A stretch of 29,460 nucleotides of DNA from Pelargonium nanum (lineage: Eukaryota > Streptophyta > Magnoliopsida > Geraniales > Geraniaceae). The stretch covers positions 1 through 29,460 of the forward strand of contig JAYMTF010000835.1 in NCBI GenBank assembly GCA_036897485.1, in the 5' to 3' direction. A model generated the notes under the pieces. It worked only from the letters and a program-made list of their open reading frames with translations, ran no database searches and was not told the origin of the DNA. The translations under genes and the position numbers were made by a program. Positions within the stretch are counted from its first letter, which is position 1. Each line of letters begins with the position of its first letter. Of this stretch, positions 1-8,781 are shown piece after piece.

Positions 1-82
1 TTAGAAACAAATTAAATTATTTGATAATCCTTAATTTTTGCAAAAAATGGTAACAATACAATCATTTTGGGACGGAGGGTAC
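1..82. mobile_element. Right end of a Stowaway-type MITE (partial)
   Basis: The motif ATTTTGGGACGGAGGGTAC at 64-82 closely resembles the inverse of the Stowaway terminal repeat (CTCCCTCCGTCCCAAAAT, remembered consensus). It is followed by TA, the usual Stowaway target dinucleotide. The left half would lie outside the window, so neither the element's length nor its second terminal repeat can be checked. The flanking DNA is AT-rich, as in these Tc1/mariner-derived non-autonomous elements. It could be a degenerate copy, because the usual final GAGTA is incomplete. Confidence 0.5.
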
Positions 83-1620
83 TAAATTAACATCAATATA
101 GAACAAAATTGATACTAACCATTTTGAGACCTTCTTCTTTAAAAAATAATTTTGTATCGTCAGAAATTTTCGAAAAGCAGGGGGTGGCGCAGTGTTCCCT
201 TAAAATCGCACACAGCACATGATTATTTTGGCGTGTCCATAAATTGGCCTCTTTTTCATTGCCCAAATCTCTCTACCTCAATAAACTATCCCTAAATACT
301 CGTAGATTATAGTATTATTGTCTGGTTTTGGATTAGATTTGCATAGACAGAAGCATCACTTTAAAATACAGAAATGCCCTCCATTCAGACAGATGTGCCT
401 AAAACAGTGGACGAACAAAATTTACTTTACAGCTGCACATACCTTCCCGTACCACAACAAATTTTATTGCACTACCCATTGTTCGATATATATTTTAATC
501 ATTTCCGTGGAAATTATAAAAAGAGAAGTCAATTCGCATATTGAATTACATTACTTCAAAAAATTGAGATGGAAATTTTCCGGTAAATAATAATTAGATT
601 TAAACTTTTGGGTAGCTTAGAAACAAAATAAATAAACAATACATTGATAACACTATTGAAAGAACAGTAAAGAAGCTGTTGAAATTATAACAAAGTATGT
701 TGAGTTTCATGTAATGTTCAAACTAATCATATTAAATTATAATCAGTTTTTTTATAAGCAATTATAATCAGTTATGCATGTCTTAGTTGAAGTAATTCAA
801 TTTCAAACTATTATAATATACTATATTGATCGACCTCACGTACGAAAACAATATCTAGCATTTCGCATATCATTATTACATAATAGAATCGGTCGACTTT
901 ATTGACGAATCATATGATTATATATATATAATATATATAAAGAGAAAGAGCAAAGATCTTAAGCCAATATTTATTCGGCTTAGACTAAGCCATTAATGAG
1001 GTGTCGGTGACACCTCATTAAAATTATGGATCGGACAGGTCGCTTCGCTCCCAACAATTAGTTTATTAGATGAGCTATGCAAGAGCTTGTTTATTTAAAA
1101 TCATCATTTTATGCATTTTATCTAATAAGACAAGGAAAAATATTTTTCCATGTATAGTTTTTTTACATGTATTTGATATTGATAATGAAAATGTTTAGGG
1201 CAAAAAATGGATAATTTTCAATATTTTAATGAATTTATTACAAATGTTAATATTTTGTACCTATTTTATTAGAGATCATTAGAAAAAATCGTTTAATTTT
1301 TTTTCTTAAGATTTGATGTATTATAATAAGTTTGTGCAAATTGTTAGTGTAACTCATAAACGTTTGTACACTAAATATCATAAATATAATTTTTATTCAC
1401 TTAAGTAAATATATTATACATTGAAATATATACATTTTTTACCCTAAACATTTTCATTAGTTATACCAAATACATGTGTGAATCATAGGACATAAAACAA
1501 TGATGTATTTTACATTTTGTTTACTTGACCTCTCTTTTAAGGTGACAATTATGTTCCCAAACAAACAAGTCCTAAGAGTCACAAGAAAAGAAAAGTAGCG
1601 GGTATTCCGGTAGGAAGGCA
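83..1620. other. AT-rich upstream intergenic DNA without a supported gene
   Basis: No credible coding exon is visible. The short open frames at 318-590 (+) and 1457-1717 (-) have low-complexity, non-domain translations and no splice context. The stretch contains a TA-rich run at about 919-940, the double hairpin at 977-1021, and long A/T tracts between 1130 and 1440. It probably acts as distal promoter of the SRS gene mixed with decayed repeats. Confidence 0.6.
977..1021. repeat. Two adjacent perfect hairpins
   Basis: Two inverted repeats lie side by side. The first is GGCTTA-GAC-TAAGCC at 977-991, with 6 bp arms. The second has 13 bp perfect arms, TTAATGAGGTGTC at 993-1005 and its complement at 1009-1021, around a 3-base loop GGT. 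The nearest well-supported gene begins more than 700 bp downstream. It could be a transposon end, a transcribed hairpin or a cruciform-forming site; the sequence alone does not decide. Confidence 0.7.
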
Positions 1621-1635
1621 GAAGCTGGTACGCGG

Positions 1636-1644
1636 ACACGTGGC
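1636..1644 (+). promoter_or_regulatory. G-box/ABRE-like element ACACGTGGC
   Basis: A CACGTG core (1637-1642) with an ABRE-type flank sits about 100 bp upstream of the SRS TATA box. bZIP and bHLH factors bind such sites in plants. The position is typical for a functional element, but occupancy is inferred. Confidence 0.45.
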
Positions 1645-1741
1645 AGAGGGAACGAGCGTTGGATGGGGACGAGAATTTAGGAGCCAGTTGATCATTCATT
1701 CCACCAACAGAACCCAACCCAGAGAGAAAGTGAAGCTACTG

Positions 1742-1749
1742 TATATATA
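1742..1749 (+). promoter_or_regulatory. TATA box of the SRS gene
   Basis: TATATATA lies at the end of a less AT-rich stretch, followed by ACACAGAG and a purine-rich leader. Transcription would begin near 1770-1780, giving a leader of roughly 450 nt before the main ATG at 2223 if it is unspliced. No other TATA-like site is as well placed. Confidence 0.5.
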
Positions 1750-1876
1750 CACAGAGATATAACAAAAAACAAAAGCAATTTTGCGTTTAAGAGAAATCAG
1801 AATCAGAGAGAGAGAACTGCAGAAAAATCAGATGGGTTGGGAGACATAAATTAGGACAGAACAGAAGAGGAAGGCC

Positions 1877-2038
1877 ATGGCGGCGTTGCAGAGAGATGTA
1901 GCGATTCTGGGTTATTATGCGTCGTCTTCTGTCTTAAATGCTCTCTTCAGCTTCCACAACAACAACACTGTCTCTGCACTGCACTGCGCATCTTCAAAAG
2001 AAGTAGAAGGAGAAGCAGGAACATCACCACCAGCATAA
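1877..2038 (+). promoter_or_regulatory. 53-codon upstream ORF in the SRS leader
   Basis: An ATG in strong context (GCCATGGCG, G at +4 and a purine-rich approach) opens a 53-codon frame ending in TAA at 2036-2038, before the main ORF at 2223. The peptide begins MAALQRDVAI and ends EAGTSPPA; I recognise no domain. If the leader is unspliced, most scanning ribosomes should initiate here and would have to reinitiate about 185 nt downstream. Alternatively the region may be partly intronic in the mature transcript. Confidence 0.45.
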
Positions 2039-2181
2039 GAATTCAAAGCGATTTACGCTGCTGTCCGACTTTTCCCAACCAATTAAGCTGCTCCAACATT
2101 AATTAATACCGCAATAAAACAAATAACTGGCGGCCCATTTGGTGGTGGGTTGTTGAATATATTCAGAGGGAGCTTCTGATT

Positions 2182-2244
2182 ATGGATTTTCGGAATTTGG
2201 GTAGTTTAGAGAAGCTGCCAACATGGCTGGGTTCTTCTCTTTAG
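2182..2244 (+). promoter_or_regulatory. 20-codon upstream ORF overlapping the SRS start
   Basis: ATG at 2182 is out of frame with the main start and runs to TAG at 2242-2244, overlapping the first seven codons of the SRS coding region. Ribosomes that translate it cannot simply reinitiate at 2223, so it should depress main ORF translation. Its initiation context (ATTATGG) is moderate: a purine at -3 and G at +4. Confidence 0.45.
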
Positions 2245-3547
2245 GAGGAGCTGGAAGAGGAAGCACCACCAACAACAACAACAACCAAGACCACCACCAC
2301 CACCTTAACAACCCACCTACGGAAATTCCGCCGGAGAATTGGTTTTGGTACAGAAATGATGTCGACGTGGCAGCCACTCACGCCAAAGGATTCGAGCTCT
2401 GGCAGCATCAGCAGCAGCAACAACAACAGCAACATCCTCAGCTCCAGCTCATCCACCAGCAAGATCTTTACTCGTCCGCAGCTGGGTTAGGGGTAGGGCC
2501 CAGCCGGAGCTCCGATGACGACTCCTCCAGATCGGCCGCGCTCATGATGATGAGATCCTCAGCACCAACCGGAGAAATCATGGGTTCCGCCTCCGGCGGA
2601 GTGAGCTGCCAGGACTGCGGCAACCAAGCCAAAAAAGATTGTCCACACATGCGGTGCAGGACTTGCTGCAAGAGCCGAGGTCTGGAGTGCCAGACCCACT
2701 TGAAGAGCACCTGGGTTCCCGCCGCAAAGCGGCGCGAGCGCCAGCAACAGCTCGTCGGCGGAGCCACTACGACCCCGAAAGGGCGGAGAAACAAGCCGAG
2801 CCCCTCCTCCTCCTCCGCCCTCGCCTGCAGCCTTCGCTTTCCCAACAGCAACAGCATGTCAGGTACTCACTCCCAGTTTGTGAATGATTAAAAAAAAATA
2901 GAGTTGCACATAGAGAGTGAGACAGAGGAGAGAAGAAAAGGAAGAGATAGTTTCAGTTGCAGTTACAGAATACAGAAACCAAATCGATTGCGTGTGCTGC
3001 GAAATCGACCCTCACCTCACGATCAGCTTTTTTATTTTTTTTGTTCTCTCTTTTCCAAAACACTGTTTTGTAGTAACCCTGACGCCCGGATTGACAGGGA
3101 AGCCACTGTTCGTGTACTTTTTTTTTTATAATTAAAAACTCTAAATAATTATTGTAATTAGGGTTGGACATGAGGAATTTTCCGGCGGAGGTGAGCTCAG
3201 CCGCGGTGTTCCGGTGCGTAAGAGTGACCTCCGTGGACGAGGAGGAGGAGCAGCTGGCGTATCAGACGGCCGTGAACATCGGAGGACACGTGTTCAAGGG
3301 AATTTTATACGATCAAGGCCCAGAGAGTAGCTACACTAGCACAAGTGGCGGCGGAGGCGGCGTTGGTGTGTCAGTTCAACAACTCAGTCTTGTAAACCCT
3401 ACCGCTCCGACTAGCGGTGTTGCGGCGGCGGCGGCGGCGAGCTACGATCCGTCGTCAACTATGTATGATCAAGTAGGTGCAGGTCCACTGAACAGCAGCA
3501 GCTACATGGCTGGTACGCATTTCTTCCACCAACATCCGAGATCTTGA
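2223..3547 (+). CDS. STY1: SHI/STY/SRS family transcription factor (STYLISH1-like)
   Basis: Plant-specific nuclear transcription factor. In the family, STY1 activates auxin biosynthesis (YUCCA) genes and shapes gynoecium, stamen and leaf development. The coding sequence has two exons, 2223-2862 and 3162-3547, joined by GT/AG in phase 1, giving 341 residues. Visible features: the STY1-type N-terminus MAGFFSLGG; His-, Asn- and Gln-rich tracts at residues 16-80; the [13 protein letters not shown] block at 81-93; a RING-like zinc finger with C129, C132, C140, C145, C148, C149 and C156; the basic run [10 protein letters not shown] at 167-176; the IGGH domain at about 227-266; and the family C-terminus MAGTHFF near the end. 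The start is fixed by this conserved N-terminus. The leader carries two uORFs that may limit translation. Family assignment is very firm; the STY1 name rests on similarity and on the neighbouring genes. STY2/SRS paralogues are the alternative. Confidence 0.95.
2863..3161 (+). other. Single intron of the SRS gene
   Basis: The 299 nt intron begins CAG|GTACTC and ends TTGTAATTAG. It separates the zinc-finger exon from the IGGH-domain exon, the usual gene structure of this family. It contains a T-rich stretch before the acceptor. Open frames inside it (2904-3135) are chance. Confidence 0.9.
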
Positions 3548-5139
3548 GAAACCCACAACCCCACATTCTTATCTTTTTTGTCTCTTTCTTCTTCTTCGTC
3601 TTCTCATAATTGTTGTAGATCGAACAAGTAACCACTGAATTGACATGCTCGTAAGCAAATAGTAGAAACCTTAATTTAATGACCCATTTTTACGAAAATA
3701 ATAAGAGGAAAATTATGAGGAACAGAAATGGAGTTTGTTGTTTAGTGCAGATTTCAATGTGATGCGTAATATTTTTTTTCCTTTCATTTAATTTACAACG
3801 AAGAGACCATATATTATGAAATTTGAATGATCATTTTCAGAATCCATGAATTCTAAAAGTTGTTGGCTATACGATACAGGTATAGCTTAATTATTAGCCC
3901 CCCTCTTGCATTGTCGGAACTGTATGTCTTTAAGGTTGTCATTTATTTTTCTCTTGTTGTTGTTATGGTGGTGTTTGAATTTTCTTATTGGATTTGGAAG
4001 AAGAAACTGGGTTTGCTTTTTGTTAGATAACACAAGCAAAACCTAAGTATGTTCATCATCTTCTTCTTCATTGTTTACATTCCAAGTAAGAGATTGTTTT
4101 GTCAACCACCCTAAGTTTCTAATATATGCTTTTTTTTTCTTCTTCATAAAACTACTGGGAGAGAAGAAAGGTCAACTAGAGAATTAATTACATGTCAAAC
4201 CCCCTTGTTAATTATCACAGTTATTTACGATAAATTTGTGGGCGCAAATAGTTTGCCGTGTTCAAGATGTTTTAGTTTTGAGCGAGTGCTTAAAGGTTGA
4301 GTTGTTTGCTTACTAATTAAAGTGGCACATTTATTCGATTTAGAATCAGTCGGTGTGGATGAGAGATCATAGAAGACATGTCCTTGGTACGAGTATGAGA
4401 GGACCAAGAGCAAAATGACCCTCGATGAACCGAATCTCGTGCCAACAAAAAATATTGAGTAGCCAATTAAGCCAAAACTCTCAAGTCCTCTTCGAACTAA
4501 TATGAGAATGATGAGAGTTTGAATTTGCTTTATAACACACATATATGTATATAGAGAGTAAAGATTTTAACTGTATGGTTTATGTTAAGCTGCCTACGAA
4601 GGTGTGATTAAAATTTTAGGTTTAAGAAGATTCTTACACAAATTTATTTAGTTGAATACGAGTTAAATTTAATGAGTTGTCGTCTTTCATTAACTTGATT
4701 TAGTCTAATCCAAAAAAATTTCCGTATTCTACATGCATATGTATGTATATGTTTTGAATTTGGTGCCTGTTTAGTTTGAGTTCCGCATTAACTATATGAT
4801 ACTGATTTTCACTAAAATGAGGAGTAGGATAATAGGATTGAAAAGCTTTGATATTTATGAGGTAGCAGCCGATATGTATGAACAAAGAAGTTAGGAGATA
4901 GGAGATAGGAGATAGGAGTAGGAGTTGATCTATTTTTTAGAGTTATAGTTGAGGTTGTTTTAATTGGGATCACATGAGTCAGCTAAGACACAAGTTGTGA
5001 AATTAAACTTGATAAACTGTCATCAATATCAACCTATATATCATTTACTTGTGATGGGTGAAAATGGCTCCTATATATCTACCTCCAGCTAGCTAGCTGC
5101 CTTACATCACACTAGGGTGGGTATGGAGGTTTTAATTAG
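3548..5139. other. SRS 3' flank and gene-free intergenic DNA
   Basis: 3548-3800 is probably the 3' UTR, T/C-rich at first and then AT-rich. Beyond about 3900 I see no exon-like sequence, RNA gene or element boundary. A short unit TAGGAGA is repeated about four times at 4892-4925. The antisense open frame at 4225-4542 has no domain and is not supported. Confidence 0.5.
4892..4925 (+). repeat. Short tandem repeat (TAGGAGA)n
   Basis: A 7-bp unit TAGGAGA occurs three times and then decays into TAGGAG steps. It is a small minisatellite, probably polymorphic in length, with no coding context. Confidence 0.8.
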
Positions 5140-5196
5140 TTTTAACTTATTATTTTTTGCTAATTATTTATTAAACATAAATTAATTAATATTGTA

Positions 5197-5310
5197 TATT
5201 TATTTTTTATCTTTATAACAAACTCAATAGATATTAACTAACGTATTATACCGATATTATTGACAATTTACACGTAACCAACATTCTAATTAAAATATAA
5301 ACAAAATGTG
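5197..5310 (+). repeat. MITE-like repeat, copy A
   Basis: This stretch shares, in order, several blocks with 5640-5775: TATTTATTTTTT, ACTCAAT followed by GATATTAACTAAC, TATTATA, a CGTAAC block, and a closing GAGA...GT. Both copies are AT-rich and lie within 600 bp of each other. I cannot see clear terminal repeats for this copy, so its limits are approximate. Confidence 0.4.
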
Positions 5311-5577
5311 TGAGATTGTCTTGTGTGTGAGTGATTGACATGAAAGCTATTGGCCGAGGCTATTATTTTACGCAATTTGAAGCCACAAAAATAAGAATAA
5401 GATTTAATTTGGTGTACAAGAGTCAACTCTAATATGTGAGTTCTAATTTATCATTTTAGAAAACTATTTTTTCATGCACCTTTCTTTTACATGAATATTT
5501 TAATTATAGTGATATATATACCTACAAATGATGATGTTTGTAGATAATTATATATTAAAACTCTACATAAAATAAAT

Positions 5578-5775
5578 GTTCATCCATTCCAAAATAACAG
5601 TTTTCCTTTTTATTTTGAAAAAAAAGAAGAAGAAAGTGTTATATATTTATTTTTTCATCCTAATGGTAATGTGTTCTAACATACTCAATGAATACTAACT
5701 AACTTATTATATGAATGATAATTCATGCGTAACTAATTTCATAAAAAAAATATTATGAAATTGAGATAGTAATAT
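5578..5775. mobile_element. Degenerate Stowaway-like MITE, copy B
   Basis: The left end GTTCATCCATTCCAAAATAA resembles the Stowaway terminal repeat. The right end TTATGAAATTGAGATAGTAA resembles its inverse, about 195 bp away, with TA-rich flanks. The interior matches copy A at 5197-5310. Both ends are decayed, so the class call is tentative. Confidence 0.35.
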
Positions 5776-6075
5776 TTTGTTACCTTCAAAGAAATTAGAT
5801 ATAATACCTATCATTTGGACATGTATCTTATTTATACCTTAGAATATGCTAATAAGATTAAATATTTGTTCATTTTGTAGTTAAAAATAATAAATACAAT
5901 AAGTTGGTTAAAAACTCCAAGACGCAAGAGGATACAATGAGAAAATTTTAATTATGTGTAACTCATTTTTAATTTTCACAAAAAAAAAACAATTATTTTG
6001 GACGAAGAAAATATCATTTACCCATTGCGTGTTAACATGGAGATGTATATATGCTCATGGAATTGGCTCCAAAAG

Positions 6076-6353
6076 TATTAAGTACAGTTTTTTTTTTATA
6101 AGCAACGGGACAAGCAGGCCTGCTGACCTGTGTTTCTCACCCCTTAGTGGGAGCGTTATCCTGTTAGTTATTAGTTTTCCCCTTAAATCCATAAATCTTA
6201 CCCCATACCGTCTGTTAGTTGTTAGTTTTCCCATTAAACTCATAAATTTTACCCCATACCGTCAGTAAGGAGGTTCGAATCTGAGACCTCAAAGGAAATC
6301 CAAAGCGCATCAACTGCTTGGCCTAACTTGGCTTGGTATTAAATACAGTTTTT
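6076..6353 (-). mobile_element. tRNA-derived SINE with target-site duplication
   Basis: Read on the minus strand, the element starts near 6336 with a tRNA-like promoter: A box TAGGCCAAGCAG (6325-6314), 31 bp of spacing, and B box AGATTCGAACC (6282-6272). It ends in a run of ten A (T tract at 6088-6097). The body is flanked by near-perfect direct repeats, TATTAAGTACAG at 6076-6087 and TATTAAATACAG at 6337-6348, each followed by five T. This is the hallmark of LINE-machinery insertion. The 3' body holds a tandem 51-bp duplication. No coding capacity. The family name is unknown to me. Confidence 0.85.
6161..6262 (-). repeat. Tandem 51-bp duplication inside the SINE
   Basis: Units 6161-6211 and 6212-6262 both begin CTGTTAGTT and end CCCCATACCGT, and match at about 46 of 51 positions. 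The divergence shows that the duplication is not recent. It may be a family feature or specific to this copy. Confidence 0.85.
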
Positions 6354-8600
6354 AAACCAGAAGTGCTCTGCATTAGTAGTATACTTCTTGCTTTCTTGAT
6401 TATATTTTCTTGCAAATTTAGATGCAAGTTAATAAGATAGTATGCTTTATAGCAGTTGAATGTTGCATTACAACCATTCATTTATCACTAGTAACATGAA
6501 TTTTTTGCATACAAGCCACCATTTCAGGTAAGTGATAATTAACATCCATCCAGTGATCAGTATGTGGATTTTGGCACCATATGGAAACTAGGCTAATGAG
6601 CATAGTTAGTATAAATTTTTTGATCATTTCTTGATTCCATATTCAAGAATAAAGACAACTCATTGTTAGGTAGTTTCAGTTTGAAATTTGCCTACATATA
6701 TTGATTTTTGTTTTGTACGTAGATACGTTATGACCTTACTATAAGTGTGGATATGGTTCGTCAAATTGACCTAAGAAGGTTTCTTATGGATTCATTCTTT
6801 GCAATTGCATGCTTATACATAGTTGAATTTTCTTATATTTTCATATATTATCTATGAATCATTCAAGTGAAACCACAGTTGTTGATAGGATTGTCAATGG
6901 AAAAATGAAAAGAAAAAACAGACAAAATTGATTGAGAGCTCAGAGAAAACTGGGGATTGGGAAGTGAGAATTATCTCTCCCCTTCCCAATACAAAAAAAG
7001 TAGAAAGAGATAAGGAGGACACTTTTCAGAGGTGTTGGTGTTACTGTTGGGTGATAATTAGAATGATCCCATTTCCATTTATATCCATCTCCAATTCTCC
7101 ATACCCAAACAAACACATATTTTATCTGATTCACAAAATATAAATGGGTCTCTTTTTTAGTGTAAAGTTTTAGTTCAAAGAGTGTTATTTGTATCATTTT
7201 AGAATGAGAGCATTTAAGTGTACAAGTGCTTACTTGCCAGCAAGATATCTCTAGAGTTGGTGAATAAAAAAATAATCAAACTCATTTTTAGTCTGTATTG
7301 TTAACTGAGGCACAATTCTTGAGTGGTTGTTTCTTTTCTTTTTTAGTTACCGAGTTTGGGTACATGTCAGCACATAATTAATGAAAACTTTTTTTTAAAC
7401 GGCTAGGAATGTATATTGTGGAACTGCAGATTTAATTTGACAAGGTATAGATGAATATCTCATTTGTCCCGAGTTAAAACCCTAATAAGAGAGTAGAAAA
7501 AGTAGAGAAAGAGTAGCTATATGGCATGGCATTAGGGAAAGGGAAAGGGGATAGAGTGGTCTACTCATAGTGTGGCATTTTTTGAGGAGAGGTAGTATAG
7601 GGTGAGGCCAACAATCAATATAAATGTATAAATATAGGAATCTATGGTGTTGCTTCCACCATTATGCTTCTCTTTTGCTGGTGTTGCTCAAGTTTTGTGT
7701 GCTTGTGGGCATCACTTAGCTACTAGGGTGGTCCAATATATGTTTAAATATTGATCCCATGCACCATATCAAGAGATCATGTGTTTTGAGGTTGTAGCTA
7801 CAAAAAGGTATGCTATCAACTTGCTTAATTGTATTGCAAACACCCTATTTGCTGCTTGTGACAAACTAGGATATATGCATGCAGCAATGACTCAAGTAAT
7901 AGGCCTGTGCCTCTTGCTGGGTTAAAGTGAAGAGTTTTTGTTTAAGAAAATGGCAGTTTTTGGACTGGGAATTTGGTTTTCGTTTTGTCTCTTCTCTTTA
8001 ATGAGAGCCAGAGAAATCTTGTTTTGGTTAAACATTGTATATGCTGAGTTAAAGTTGGACAAGAGAAATGGAGCTGAGGCTATGTGCTAGCTGAAAAGCT
8101 CGGGTATGCACGTGGACTAAAGATGGGTGACAAGACAGACAGGTCACTAAACTCAAACAAAACAAGTTTTGATATTATGTTGAGTTTGACTACTACCCAA
8201 GCTGATAGATAAGGGCTAAACTAATACGTATTTCAATACTGGGTCCTCCACCTATTAGTTTAAGTTTTAGACTAAAGTGGTGTCAGAGGTTGTTCTGTTT
8301 GGGCCAAGTGACCCGTTTCCGACTTAAATTCATCTACCACGTGCAAGTCCGTGTACATCTCTCTTATCCAGCCTGCACGCATGGGAGAATGTTAAGCGAT
8401 ATTCCTAACGTTCATAGAGTATTACATTTGGTTGAAGGACGAAAATAACATTCAAATTTAGCACTGAACGTTCAATAAATTGAATGACATGATCTTTGAA
8501 GTCACATGAACCTATATTTTAAGACCTATATACCACCAAGAACAAAACTTTACATTAAAAACTCTCGCGAGTTGGTTCTTGACACCAGCGCAAGAGGCTG
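6354..8600. other. Gene-free intergenic DNA
   Basis: No exon, tRNA, rRNA or recognisable microRNA is visible. A small hairpin (ATTGGGAAG at 6956-6964 with its complement at 6982-6990) and CACGTG cores near 8109 and 8338 are the only distinct motifs. The 3' UTR of the FG-GAP gene enters from the right below 8782. Open frames at 6928-7197 are chance. Confidence 0.5.
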
Positions 8601-8781
8601 AAGATGAATATGACAGCATTTCAAGCAAGGCTCTGTTTACAGTTTGTAAACAATAAGCTTAGAAATCTTCAATCCGATGCTTTTCTAAAATCTGTATGCC
8701 ACCGTTTTGCTTGGGATTCATCAGAGTTTTGGCGAATCTTTATGCTACCACCACCAACTGTAATGTCTAAAGCAGTTGTTT

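Noticed and set aside
318-590. Plus-strand 90-codon frame near the left edge
   Set aside because: It starts on a non-ATG codon in AT-rich DNA, has no domain and no splice signals.
1457-1717. Minus-strand 86-codon frame in the SRS promoter
   Set aside because: No recognisable domain. It overlaps the G-box region and runs against the well-supported gene.
2180-2857. Long minus-strand open frames opposite the SRS gene (for example 2468-2857)
   Set aside because: They are shadows of low-complexity CAG/CAA, CAC and GGA codons on the coding strand, producing poly-Leu and poly-Val translations with no domain.
6354-8600. Possible microRNA or tasiRNA gene in the gene desert
   Set aside because: I compared by eye with remembered conserved plant microRNAs (families 156 to 408) and found none, and no long imperfect hairpin was seen.
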